Positions 11,065 through 22,187 of a stretch of DNA of 38,695 bases are shown piece by piece. Where the stretch lies: contig JADRCO010000298.1 of assembly GCA_021464525.1 (NCBI GenBank), forward strand, positions 1 to 38,695. Direction: 5' to 3'. The notes under the pieces were generated by a model. It did no database searches. It worked only from the letters and a program-made list of their open reading frames with translations, and was not told the DNA's origin. The number at the start of each line of letters is the position of its first letter. Position 1 is the stretch's first letter. The translations under genes and the position numbers were made by a program. This stretch comes from Rhizophagus sp. LPA8_4_AMF. Taxonomy: Eukaryota > Glomeromycota > Glomeromycetes > Glomerales > Glomeraceae.

Positions 11065-11805
11065 TCATTCTTCATTTACTATTTGGTTATTATCTTTGAA
11101 AAATCTCCTTCTCCATTCATTTTTCTCATCCTGTTTTATCATAAATTTAATTAATTTCATTCTAAAAACATTTATATATCAACTAAAATAAAATAACAAA
11201 CCTCATTTTTATATCTCAATAAACCTTTCCATGCTCCAGAAAATTCGTATAAACTCATTAAACCCCCGATACCCAGACATGCACCAACACCTAACTTATG
11301 TGAACGTGCTAAATAAATCATTAAAAATAAAAATTTGATTGATTTATTTTAAAATAATATATTAAGAATGAGAAATTAAACAATAATTAAACATACCTTT
11401 TATTCCAACAGTTAAACCGGTGGCACATCCGCCCACAGCTCCATTAATCCAATCGTCGGTTTTTCTAATGTTCGCGGTTACAGTTTCGGTTGCTGTAAAG
11501 ATACCTCCTAGTAAAGCTGTAATAAATAAAATCATATAATCGAAAATTTATTTTACTTATTTAGTTTCTTAAAAAAAGGCTTCATTAGGAGTTCAAGAAC
11601 ATAAATTGTAAAATAACTTACCAAAACCTGTGATAGTCGAACCATATTTAGTGAAAATAGTAGCACGTGTATTAGAATCAATATAAGAATTTTGCACGGC
11701 AGCAATAAGAAGTCCAACACCAGCAAACCCCAAGGATGTTTTCAGGGTGTTTAAAATCAATTCTTTTTCGTGATATACATCGTCCTTATTTGTAGTAGAA
11801 GACAT
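11065..11805 (-). CDS. NDUFA11: Mitochondrial complex I subunit NDUFA11/B14.7 type (Tim17/22 family)
   Basis: Four exons: 11805-11622, 11516-11397, 11308-11202 and 11130-11065 (158 residues). The protein is small, Gly/Ala-rich and has about four hydrophobic helices. Features matching the fungal 21.3-kDa subunit are GLLIAAVQNS, a Gly-rich GGIFTATE, the TANIRKTDDWIN segment with GGCATG, and a final EFSGAWKG. It is an accessory subunit in the inner-membrane arm of NADH:ubiquinone oxidoreductase. The last short exon adds a charged tail (DEKNEWRRRFF), as in fungal homologues. Without it the frame would read a few residues into the intron and stop. Tim17/Tim22 paralogues are the main alternative, but spacing and the VQNS and TxNxRKxDD motifs favour NDUFA11. 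It is head-to-head with the HIRIP3-like gene. Confidence 0.85.
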
Positions 11806-12137
11806 TTTATTTAAAGCTTAAAAAGAATTTTTTACATATCAAAAATCGATAAAATTTCAAGGATCTGTATTACCTAATATCCCGGCACGGTTTTTTCATG
11901 CATGTTGCCGCGTACAATGTTCTTGCTAAATCTATGATTCTTACATATTTTTCGTCCAATGAATTTGTTTGGTTCTCATACCGAGTTCTTGACTATTTAT
12001 TGATAGTTTATTTTGTTTATTAAAACTTGTTTTAACTGGAAACATTCTTAATTTATCTTACTTAATAAAAAGGGTTCTGGCGTTTTTTTCTGTCACGAAA
12101 CCAAGCCTAATAATTCGAAGGGAGGTGTTGTTACATA
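11806..12137. promoter_or_regulatory. Bidirectional promoter region, complex I subunit / HIRIP3
   Basis: 332 bases separate two divergent ATGs. A CCAAT box lies at 11956-11960, near the middle. CCAAT boxes bound by the HAP/NF-Y complex commonly control respiratory genes in fungi (established), which fits a complex I gene here. Actual use of this box is inference. Confidence 0.45.
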
Positions 12138-14349
12138 ATGAAATTAGACAAAAAAAAAGTATATGAAATTTGCAATACAATTCTATCTTCTGCTGATTTA
12201 GAGTAAGTAAATATACGAAAAACGTATATAAATTTTTTTGCTGCTCTTATTTAAAGAAATAAAACAAAAATGACCACACGGAGTTTTTGTATTTAACTCC
12301 GAACTTTAGTACTATAACAGAGAAAAAAGTCCGACGTCAAGTTGAAGAAGAACTTGGCTTGGAGGACAAGATTCTAGACGGTGATCCTTATAAAAGTATT
12401 GTTAAAGAGTTCGTCAATAAAATATTAGTAAGTAAAGTTAATAATGTTTTTTCTTTTTAATATTTTTCAATTATTAAACATAATATTATTTATTTAGAAC
12501 GACTTGCAGCAGAAAAGTGATTCTTCATGCTCACCGCCACCACAAGTTAGTCAACCAAAGAAAACCAATTCTAGAGCCAAAACTACTACTAAATCGACTT
12601 CTATAAATAACAAGCCGAAAAAAACTAAGATTAAATCAAAGGACTCTAGCAAGGTTTTGGAAGATGATGATTTACCATCAAAACTCTTAAATAGCAAAGT
12701 TCGAAGTAAGATATCTAAGCAAGAGTCGTCACAAACATCAAAGAGTCAAGCTGACAAAGCTCAAAACAAAATATCCAAAACATATGGAGAATCAAGAATA
12801 GTATCTTCAAGCTCAAAATCTACCAATCGAGAAGAGGAATCGAAGACGACAGAAGAAATTAACGATAATGTATCATCATCTAGTTCAAGGCCTGCTAAAA
12901 GCAATGCTACGACCAAAAAAACCGGACAATCAAATAAGTTCAAGATAAAGGGGTTAAATAAAGAGATACCTTCTGAAGAAGAGTCTGAATCGGTTTTGTC
13001 CATAAAAAGAACTTCCAAAAATGCCGAGGCTAATAATAAAGAAAAGCAGAAGACAAACGTGTCACGAACTCGAGTTAAAAGAAAGATCAATGCTTCGAGT
13101 GATACTGATGATAATAAGAGCAATGTCAATAGTGATTCTGTACCTGTTTCAACAACAAAAGGGAGTGATTTAGAAGAGTCTCCGTTGCCGCCAGCAAAAC
13201 GACCTAAGCAGATAAAGATCGATACTTCGTCAGATAAGGATGAAGAACCTAGCAGCAAAATGCGCGTCAGAGAGAAGGTGGATGAGGAGGAACAATCTCG
13301 TCGAAAAATTGAACCCGTTGAGGATGGAGGAGTGGTAATGGCACTTGAGAATAAAGTTCTCGCTCAAGACTCGGATATGATTGGATCAAAGAGCGGCGAT
13401 GATGTTGAATCTGATAATACCATCAAAGAGGATGATGATAAAGTGTTAAAAAGGACATCAGAACCGGAAGGAGATGATCATACATTCCGGGATAATTCCG
13501 AGTCGGTAGGCGAAGCTAAACAAGAATTAAATGGCTCTAGAAAAAGAACATTAGATTTTAAAGATGAGGACGACGATACTGATCTAAGTTCGCTTGAAGA
13601 TGACAAACCGCGAAATAAGAAACGCAAGACTGAGAAAGCTCTAACTAAACCGGTAAATAATAAGCCGGTAAGTGATAAGTCGGTGAATGATAAAACGGTA
13701 AGTATAAGTACATTCATATACATACTTAATTGATTAAAGTGTAAATTGAATTTTTTATTTTCTATTGTAGACAACTGAAAAGAATGAAAAAAGAATTAAA
13801 GCTCTTAAGTCGTCAATTAATAAGTGCGGAGTGCGTAAAAATTGGTATGTGAAAATATTTTAATTGATCTTAAAAATATCATAATTCCTAATTAATTTGT
13901 CTGCTTGTTTAGGTCGAAAGAGCTGGCGGATTGCGACACAGATTCTAAGAAAATCAAAAAATTGAAAAAAATTCTCGAGGATTTAGGAGTTAAAGGTAAT
14001 CTCAATGCTTAATTTTAGTAATGTCAGAATTGATCGTTTATAAATTTTTAATAGGACGTCCGACACTCGATAAATGTAAAAAGGTAAAAAAGAACCGAGA
14101 ACTTGAAGCTGAGTTAAGAGCAATGGATGTTGACAACATAATCTCCGATGATGTTAAAGAATCTCGAAAAGCACGTGCTTCTAGAGGCATTTTTAACCCT
14201 GTGCGCCGTAAAGTTTCACGCGCTACTCAGTCTTCGCCGGTATGTAGTAGATTAATCTCACTTCAATATCATATCCAGCTCACATTTATCAAAATTTATA
14301 GGAGTACGACGATTCCTCCTCAAAAGACATACAATCAGATTCCGAATAA
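12138..14349 (+). CDS. HIRIP3: HIRIP3-like H2A-H2B histone chaperone with CHZ domain
   Basis: Seven exons: 12138-12202, 12310-12427, 12498-13697, 13771-13844, 13913-13995, 14055-14239 and 14302-14349 (590 residues). Residues about 1-61 form a DEK-C-like helical module (ILSSADLDTITEKKVRRQVE, then LGLED and YKSIVKEFVNKIL). Residues about 62-461 are a disordered Ser/Lys/Asp/Glu-rich linker with alternating acidic and basic blocks. Residues about 462-543 match the HIRIP3/Chz1 C-terminal region (INKCGVRKNW, LKKILEDLGVKGRPTLDKCK, RELEAELRAMDVDNI). The family binds H2A-H2B dimers, with Chz1 preferring H2A.Z, and acts in the nucleus. The long middle exon is one open frame of 400 codons, and all junction phases agree. 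A short acidic Ser/Asp-rich C-terminus follows. Identity is well supported by the CHZ motif; the exact partner is inferred. Confidence 0.88.
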
Positions 14350-14556
14350 ATAAAGTATGATATTAGACATGAAAAATCTTTTCATGTTCTTTAATAGTCT
14401 TGAGCTTTGCTCAAAAATTGTAAACAAAAGCTTTATATATACTTCTATTGTACCTTATTAAATTTATATATTATACAAAGAATTAAATGAAATGTTTAAA
14501 AAAAAAAGAATGGGTAAATTAAGGGATGTTTGAATTTGAAGGTATACCGTGTTTCA

Positions 14557-14733
14557 TTACTCAACCTTCAGTTGATTAAGTGCTTTCATCCTATTCCTGT
14601 TGGCTAACATGGTAATAGCCATACAAGATATAACAAAGCCTACAAACTTAAAAAAAGCTGAGCGTGATATTTGTCTTTCTTCCTCCGGTGTTCGAAAGGA
14701 AGAAAAAATTCTTCGTAAATTTGGAAATGGCAT
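14557..14733 (-). CDS. Small single-span membrane protein, unknown
   Basis: 58 residues from the ATG at 14733; the frame opens a little upstream only from non-ATG codons. The N-terminus is basic with MPFPNLRRIF. A charged TPEEERQ follows, then one hydrophobic helix at about 25-42 (FFKFVGFVISCMAITML), then a basic tail. The layout is like small tail-anchored or mitochondrial micropeptides, but I do not recognise the family. Expression is suggested by its position: 156 bases head-to-head from beta-adaptin, and convergent with HIRIP3 only 207 bases away. An additional upstream exon cannot be excluded. Confidence 0.55.
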   Translation of the reverse strand: MPFPNLRRIFSSFRTPEEERQISRSAFFKFVGFVISCMAITMLANRNRMKALNQLKVE

Positions 14734-14889
14734 TGTTTGAATAGTTAACTTATTCAAAACCACCAAAACGTAAAAAAAAAGCTAAATACTTTTGATTGGC
14801 TCGATATTTCATTGTGATGACATCATCATTCCGATATAAAATCTCGATTGGTTCAAGCCAAACACGTTCTGTCCTTTCAAAAATAAATA
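14734..14889. promoter_or_regulatory. Compact bidirectional promoter with two inverted CCAAT boxes
   Basis: Only 156 bases separate the two divergent starts. ATTGG (inverted CCAAT) lies at 14795-14799 and at 14847-14851. Between them is a TGATG-A-CATCA palindrome, at about 14815-14826, similar in layout to bZIP/ATF sites. Their function is inferred from position only. Confidence 0.5.
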
Positions 14890-17800
14890 ATGAGCGATTT
14901 TCGAGTTACTAAACCAAAGTTCTTTGCAACAACAAAGAAAGGTGGGCTTTAGTATAAAGTTTATTGAATGTTGAGGTTTTGTTGAAATCAGGTTTTGATC
15001 CATGAAATTCTTTTTCAAAAATGATGATACCACTTCTGGAATTTCGAATTTCACGAATTTTAGCAGTTCTTCATCAAAACATGTTCATTATTATAGTTTT
15101 ACTTAGAATATCCAGAAAACTTTTGTTGAAATTAACAAGCTAATCTGAACTAAATTTTTTATTCATTTTAGGTGAAAATTATGAGCTTCGTGCTGACCTT
15201 AACAGTGAATATCGCGATCGTCGGAAAGATGCAATCAAAAAAGTCATAGCGAACATGACCGTTGGAAAGGATGTTTCAGGTTTATTCCCGGACGTCTTGA
15301 AAAATATGCAAACCGAGGATTTGGAACAAAAGAAATTAGTGTATTTGTACTTGATGAATTATGCCAAAACTCAGCCAGAGCTGGTAATTTTAGCGGTTAA
15401 TACGTTTGTAAAGGTAATTGGCATTTAGTACATTGATTTATGTTTATAAGTTTATATTAAACAAAATAACTAAATTAATATCCCGAATATTAACTGATTT
15501 ATTTTAGGATACTGATGATATCAATCCATTGATAAGGGCATTAGCTATTCGAACAATGGGATGTATCCGTGTAGAAAAGATGATCGATTATCTCTGTGAA
15601 CCCTTAAGGAAATGCCTAAAAGTATATATAATTTATTGTATTATTCATATTTATTTTTTATTTATTTTTTTAAAAAAAAGGTACAATTCGTAATTGTGTA
15701 GGATGATAATCCTTATGTCCGAAAAACTGCTGCGATATGTGTAGCAAAATTATATGATTTAAATCCAGAATTAGCTACTGAAAATGGATTTGTTGCTGTT
15801 TTACAAGACATGGTTTCGGACGCGAATCCTATGGTATTTTACTTGTTTAAAAAAAATTATATTGTTTGTTATATTGTGTTTATAAATTATAAAATTTTTC
15901 TTAAAAAAGGTGGTAGCAAACGCCGTAACAGCACTTGCAGAAATAAATGAAGCATCTACAACTAAAGATATTTTTGTTATTAATACACCGACACTTAATA
16001 AACTTTTGGTAGCATTAAATGAATGCACAGAGTAAGGCATATAAAATAATTTAGCGATATTGTTATATTGTTGGAGAGAAATTTTTCATATCAATTAAAA
16101 TTGATAAACTTTTTATTATGGAACAGATGGGGTCGTATAGCAATTTTAACAGCATTGGCAGATTATCGACCTTCAGATTCAAAAGAGGCTGAACATATTG
16201 TTGAACGTGTAATTCCACAATTTCAACATGTTAATGGAAGTGTAGTATTATCCGCAATTAAGGTGATGATTTCAGATTTATTTAGAATGTTATTTTCTCT
16301 AAATAATGAAATTATGAAATTGAGAGAGGATTATATTTCGTTTAGGTTGTAATGATTTATATGAGAATTATCAAAACTGATGAGATGTTACGTCAATTAG
16401 TTAGAAAGATGGCACCACCATTAGGTATGTATATACACTATGTTATACGTTAGGACAGATAGATTATTAAGTATTATTATGTTTTACAAAGAAATTAACA
16501 TCGATTTTTAGTCACGTTGCTGGCATCTGCACCAGAAGTTCAATACGTTGCACTACGAAATATTAATCTTATTTTGCAAAAACGTTCTGATATTTTACAA
16601 AATGAAATAAGAGTTTTCTTTTGTAAATATAATGATCCACCATATGTGAAATTGGAAAAACTTGAAATTATGATCAAACTAGCTAATGATAAAAATGTCG
16701 ATCAACTTTTATCAGAACTAAAAGAGTAAGTTATTTTAAGTGGCACGTTCTACGTAATTATCTGCATTATCCAATAAAAAAAAACTGGCAAAATTATTTT
16801 TTTAGATATGCATCCGAAGTTGATGTGGATTTCGTTAGAAAATCTGTTCGTGCAATTGGACAATGTGCAATAAAAATTGATGAAGCGTCTGAAAGATGTA
16901 TTAATGTTTTATTGGACTTAATAAACACCAAAGTGAATTATGTGGTTCAGGAGGCTATTATTGTTATTAAGGTTTATGTCGACTCTTTACAATTCGTAAT
17001 TATAATATTAATTTATGAACAGCAATTCTCTTTTATTGTATAGGATATTTTCCGAAAATATCCAAACAATTACGAAGGAATTATTCCTACACTGTGTCAG
17101 AATTTAGAAGTTTTAGATGAACCAGAAGCCAAAGCATCACTTATTTGGATCATAGGAGAATATGCTGAGAGAATAGAAAATGCGGACGAATTACTTGTTA
17201 CGTTTTTAGATACTTTTAGAGACGAAAACTCTCAGGTAATAATTTTTAACAATTAATTTGAGTCTAATTAAGAAATATTAAGTCAAAGAGATGTATGGAT
17301 AGGACGTGGTCTGAATTTAATTTATCAATATTTACAGGTTTATTTATTTATTTTTTTTCGTTGACTGGACAGGTTCAATTACAGTTAGTTACTGCGACCG
17401 TTAAATTATTTCTTAAAAAGCCACAGTCAACACAAAATATTGTTTGGCGGTTACTACAAATTGCCACTTCAGAATGTGATAATCCAGATATCCGAGATCG
17501 TGCATATGTTTACTGGAGATTACTGTCTACAGACCCCCAAGCCGCCAAGGTAAACTTTTTTTAAAAAAAATTTTAATAAATTAAACCGTGCATTATTTTA
17601 ATTATTTCTTTCTTATGTAGGCCGTTGTTTTATCAGACAGGCCAGTAATATCTGTACAGGGTAACACTTTGAGTGGTCCACTGCTAGAAGAACTTATTAA
17701 TAATATTTCAACTCTTGCAAGTGTGTACCATAAACCTCCAGAAACATTCCTTGGAAGAGGAAGATTTGGTGCAGACGCTGTACAGCGACGAGCTATTGAG

Positions 17801-18169
17801 TATGTTTATTTATTCCATTTTATTTTTTATCAGAAATATTTCTCTTTTGAGTGCTCAACAAATTTTATTTTTCCTTTATCTTGTAGGGAGCAAGAAGAAG
17901 CTTCTCGAGAATCACCTATTCAAGCTCAAGTTAAAAATAATATTGAGAACTTATTGGATCTTGATTTTAACGATAATTCTGCAACACCAACATCTAATAC
18001 ACCTCCTTCCTCATCTAAATCAACCAACGCTACTGCAAATGTAGATGATTTGTTGGATTTGTTTGGTGGTAGTAACATGAATAATGATCTATCTACTCCA
18101 CCTCAACCATCCTCATCAAATAATCATCAAAATAATGGATTAACAAATGATTTGGTTAGTCTATTCTAA
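14890..18169 (+). CDS. APL2: AP-1/AP-2 complex subunit beta (beta-adaptin, earless)
   Basis: Thirteen exons in consistent phase: 14890-14941, 15172-15413, 15508-15621, 15702-15833, 15910-16031, 16127-16262, 16346-16424, 16512-16725, 16806-16971, 17044-17235, 17373-17549, 17621-17799 and 17887-18169 (695 residues). The HEAT-repeat trunk (about 1-570) is very conserved: [58 protein letters not shown] and [14 protein letters not shown]. The disordered tail carries two clathrin-box motifs, LLDLD (624-628) and LLDLF (657-661), then ends. The appendage (ear) of animal beta-1/beta-2 is absent, as in many fungal AP-1 beta chains. It is the large subunit of a clathrin adaptor at the trans-Golgi/endosome or plasma membrane. 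AP-1 versus AP-2 cannot be settled here, so the symbol is tentative. The first-intron donor (GTGGGC) is weak. Confidence 0.95.
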
Positions 18170-18869
18170 TAAATAAGTCACATTTTTAATATTGTAATTT
18201 AGTCAATAAATTAGATATTAATATTTCCATAAGAAATTATGGAATCGTTTTTATTTGATTACGCATATAGAATATTATTTGGTATTATTTACTACATATT
18301 TGTGCGATCTGGAAAGTAGATTTTTAAAATAAAGAATTATAATTATTTAAATTATTTTATTGTTAATAGCTCCAGCCTCCGGATGTTAATATTTATTAGG
18401 TTAGGATTTTAGGATTTGGATTTAATAGGTATTAATTTGCTCAGTAGAGTCAATCCGTAAATAAATACATTATGAATATCAAGTCAATAAAAAAAATTTT
18501 TCTTTGTTTCTCAATACATAATATAATAAAAAAAAAATTTGCCTTCAAAAATAAAAGTAGAGAGAAAGTTAAAACGGATTGAAATTGATCCGGATCGGAT
18601 GAAAAATCAATCCGTTTTTATTTTCTCTTTTTTTTTGTATTAAATAATAATTTTTTAAACTACTTGACTGTGCATTGTTATAATATATAAAAAAATTTTA
18701 ATCTTTATTAATTAAAATCCATGTATAATTGCAACTCTAGATTTTTTTAATTGAATAAATTACCATCCAATCAGAATTTTTGAGATCTGCTAGATTATAT
18801 ATAGATAACATAAAATATTAATTCGCAGATCGAAGATCGAAACCAACGAAGCTTTTGAGGAAAAAAAGT
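18170..18869. other. Intergenic region with a strong hairpin
   Basis: It holds the 3' flank of beta-adaptin (with an AATAAA-like signal at about 18204) and the promoter of the acyl-CoA synthetase. Apart from the hairpin at 18561-18628 it is AT-rich with homopolymer runs and no gene. Confidence 0.5.
18561..18628. repeat. Long hairpin / foldback repeat
   Basis: Arms 18561-18582 and 18607-18628 are 22 bases each and match at about 20 of 22 positions. The core AAAACGGATTGA is perfectly paired with TCAATCCGTTTT. The 24-base loop contains a second palindrome, GATCCGGATC. It lies between the adaptor gene's 3' end and the next gene's promoter. It could be a tiny foldback transposon, a transcription terminator-like RNA hairpin or a regulatory palindrome; the sequence alone does not decide. 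Confidence 0.75.
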
Positions 18870-21800
18870 ATGACCCAGCCGCCAACGAAATACTCCGTTG
18901 AATTGCCCGATACTAGAAAGCCTGGCCAAACTGGAATATACAGAAATGCTCTTAACCCGGATAATTTAACCGTTACAACAAGGTTTGTAATACTTACTTT
19001 TATTATTTGCATTAATCTTAATTTGCTGAGTGGTTTTATCGATTAATTTAATAGAAAAGAAGTAACAACACTATATGAGAATTTCCAATACTGTATGTAA
19101 CGATCAATAATGTGCTTTTGTTTAAAAAGTTTATTTAAAGACTAAATCTTTAATTATGTTATTTATTAGCTCTTAACGTTTCGAAAGATAGAAATTGTAT
19201 TGGTTATCGTTCTTATAATAAGTCGACGGGACAATATGGGTCGTATTTATGGCAAACTTATAAACAAATTGCTGAACGCATAGATAATTTTGGATCAGGG
19301 CTTTTGTATTTAAATGAAAATGTATGTTCGATCATTTTATGGGCCATTCATTTGTATACTTATCGAAAATTTGCTATAGACGAATAAGAATCCTAAGGTT
19401 AAGAAGAATCCTAAGAATTTCAAGGATAAGCAATGGACAGTGGGAATTTATGCTAATAATAGACCTGGTACGAATTAATTAGTTTTTGTTTTTATCTTAT
19501 GTATTGTCACTCACTATTAAACTTATGTTGCAAATAATCCAGAATGGTTTATTACTGATCAGGTAATTTAAATTATGTGAAAATTTTTGAGATCATTATA
19601 TAACATTGATTTTTTCTTTATTAGGCCAATTGCGCTTATAATCTTATAACCGTTGCATTGTATGATACTTTGGGACCAGGTAATAAAACAAGAAATGATC
19701 AAAAATCTATCTTCTATTAATTAAATTACTTTATGGTACATTAGAAACTGTGGAATTTGTTATAAATCATGCTGAGATTCCAATTGTTGTTACTGGTGCC
19801 AGTCGAATTCCCGGATTAATTCAATTGGCTTCGAAAGTTCCAAATTTGAAAGTTATTATTTCAATGGATGAGTTAGAAGATGATTCTCCAGTACCTTTTG
19901 GGAGTACTACTACCGGAAAAGTATTAAAAGCTTGGGCAGAAGACAAGGGAATTGTATTGTTGAGCTTTAGTGAGGTAGAAAAGTTGGGAAATCAATATCC
20001 CCGAAAGCATAATCCCCCTTCTCCAAAAGATCTCGCTTGTATTTGTTATACTTCTGGTACAACTGGAGTTCCAAAAGGTGTTATGCTTACACACAGGAAT
20101 TTTGTAGCAGCAATTTCTTCATCATGCCAGCTTTGGGACGGAAATCAAGATGATGTATGTTATTTATATTGTTTGATCGGTTTTTATTATTATTTTTATT
20201 AAAAAGAAAATATTTCTGTCAATTATGAAGGTTCTTATATCGTATTTGCCGGTTAGTAATTAATTGCTTGATTAATAATAAAGTTTTTTAAAGAAAAAAT
20301 TCTTTGGCTAAACTTATTGATTGGTGTTTAATTTAATAGTTGGCTCATATTTTTGGTCGTGTATTGGAATCAATGGCAGTTTCATTTGGTTGCAGTATCG
20401 GATATTACCGTGGAGACGTTCTTACGCTTATTGATGATGTTGCCGAACTTAAACCTACATTATTCCCATCAGTTCCAAGATTGCTTACACGTATTTATGC
20501 TAAGCTTCAACAAGCTACGGTTAACGCTCCAGGAATTAAGGGAGCATTATCAAGGAAAGCAGTGGCTGCTAAACTTGAAAGATTGGAGACGGGACAAGGA
20601 TACACACATCCCCTATGGGACCGAATTATATTCAATAAGATTAAACAAACATTAGGGGGGCGTGTACGTGTGATGATAACAGGTTCTGCTCCTTTAGATC
20701 CTGAAGTATTGCAATTTTTAAGAATAGCCTTTTCAACCGAAATTGTAGAGGGTATGTTGAAATAAGAATTATATAATGGTTGAATAAAATATTATAGTAA
20801 TCTACTATTTCTTTAGGTTATGGGCAGACCGAAGGCGTCGCAACTGCGACGGTTGGTCTTCGAGGCGAAAACAAGGCTGGTCATGTTGGAGGGCCACACT
20901 TATGGTAGTGTTCTTAATTTATGTTTATTTACATTACAATAATTATTTAATATTATTACTTTGAAATTTTAGTTGTGAAATGAAACTTGTGGATGTACCT
21001 GAAATGAATTATTTATCAACTGATAAACCATATCCTCGTGGTGAACTATGTTATCGTGGACCACATTGTTTTATTGGTTATTACAAAGATAAAGTAAAAA
21101 CAGATGAAACTATTGATTCTGAAGGATGGGTCCATACTGGTGATATCGCTTATGTTGATGAGCGTGGTAAGTATTTATCACGTGAATTTACTAATCTCAT
21201 AGTTCATATGTATAATTAATTTTTAATTTATCAAGGCGCATGGACTATAGTTGATCGCAAAAAAAACATATTCAAGCTTTCTCAAGGAGAATATGTTGCC
21301 CCTGAAAAAGTAATAATTTTTATAACAATGTTTTTAAATCAAGTTTTAATTATCTGTAAATATTAAATTTGTTTTTTTTTGTAGATTGAAAACGTTTATA
21401 TTAATTCTCCTTTGATACTACAAATATATGTTCATGGAGATCCTCTTCGTAATTATCTTGTAGCAGTTGTTGTACCAGATCCCGAAACTTTTGTACCTTG
21501 GGCCAACGCGTTAGTTAAAAAAAATGTTTCATTGGGAGATGAAAAAGGATTGGAGAGTTTAATTAATGATCCGGAAGTTCGTAAAGAATTTTTAAAAGAA
21601 ATGGATAAAGTTGGACAACATGCAAAACTCAGAGGGTAAGTTGATGTTATACTTTATAATTTTTGTTAAATTTGTTAATTATTAAATAATTTATTTTATT
21701 TAATTAGATTTGAATTTGTAAAAGCTATTCATCTTACGAATGTACCATTCTCTGTTGAAAATAATCTTCTCACTCCTACGTATGTATTATTATTTATGAT

Positions 21801-21941
21801 TGATAAAAAAACTATCTGAGATACTTATTAATTATGAATTTCAGGTTAAAACTTAAACGTCATGAAGCTCGAAAAACTTTCCAAAAAGCAACTGATAAAT
21901 TATATTCTGAGATTGAATCTAGTGTTAAAGCAAAATTGTAA
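18870..21941 (+). CDS. FAA1: Long-chain fatty acyl-CoA synthetase (AMP-forming)
   Basis: Fifteen exons: 18870-18982, 19055-19092, 19170-19321, 19380-19467, 19543-19562, 19625-19679, 19745-20154, 20231-20251, 20340-20751, 20817-20904, 20973-21166, 21236-21309, 21385-21635, 21708-21779 and 21845-21941 (694 residues). It activates long-chain fatty acids with ATP to acyl-AMP, then the CoA thioester. Motifs in order: P-loop [11 protein letters not shown] (257-267), LAHIFGR, GYGQTE (437-442), GWVHTGD (517-523), the FACS motif [20 protein letters not shown], and a C-terminal LTPTLKLKR whose Lys (about 665) is the likely catalytic lysine. Length fits the yeast Faa1/human ACSL type. No membrane helix was seen. 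Exons of 20 and 21 nt are notable but encode conserved residues (WFITDQ; VLISYLP). The start is the first ATG, giving [12 protein letters not shown]. The paralogue is uncertain. Confidence 0.95.
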
Positions 21942-22141
21942 AAGATGATTCTCCATGTTAACTAAAAAGGACTATGTTGGAAATTTTAAGAATATTTATT
22001 TTTTTCTATTATTTATTTATTTGAAGACTTTTGTTATTAAATTTAAATAAACATAATTTCTAGTTCATGCAAACCCTAAAAGCCTGTCATTTTGTTATAT
22101 AATTTTACGTAATTACTAATTAGTAAATCATTCCATTTTCA

Positions 22142-22187
22142 ATGCGCACTCCAAAGTTTCATCCACGATGGAGCAATTTCTTAAGCC
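22142..22187 (+). other. Possible orphan first exon
   Basis: An ATG opens MRTPKFHPRWSNFLS and runs to an ideal GTAAGT donor at 22188-22193. A second ATG at 22168 is in another frame. The only visible downstream acceptor (about 22310) gives a very short continuation in any frame. It may be the start of a tiny protein, the stump of a gene disrupted by later insertions, or chance. Confidence 0.25.

Noticed and set aside
12761-13258. 165-codon minus-strand frame
   Set aside because: It is the antisense shadow of the long third exon of the HIRIP3-like gene, whose plus-strand frame has clear domain and splice support.
14809-15054. 81-codon minus-strand frame overlapping the beta-adaptin first exon and intron
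   Set aside because: It is antisense to a well-supported exon and has no recognisable domain.
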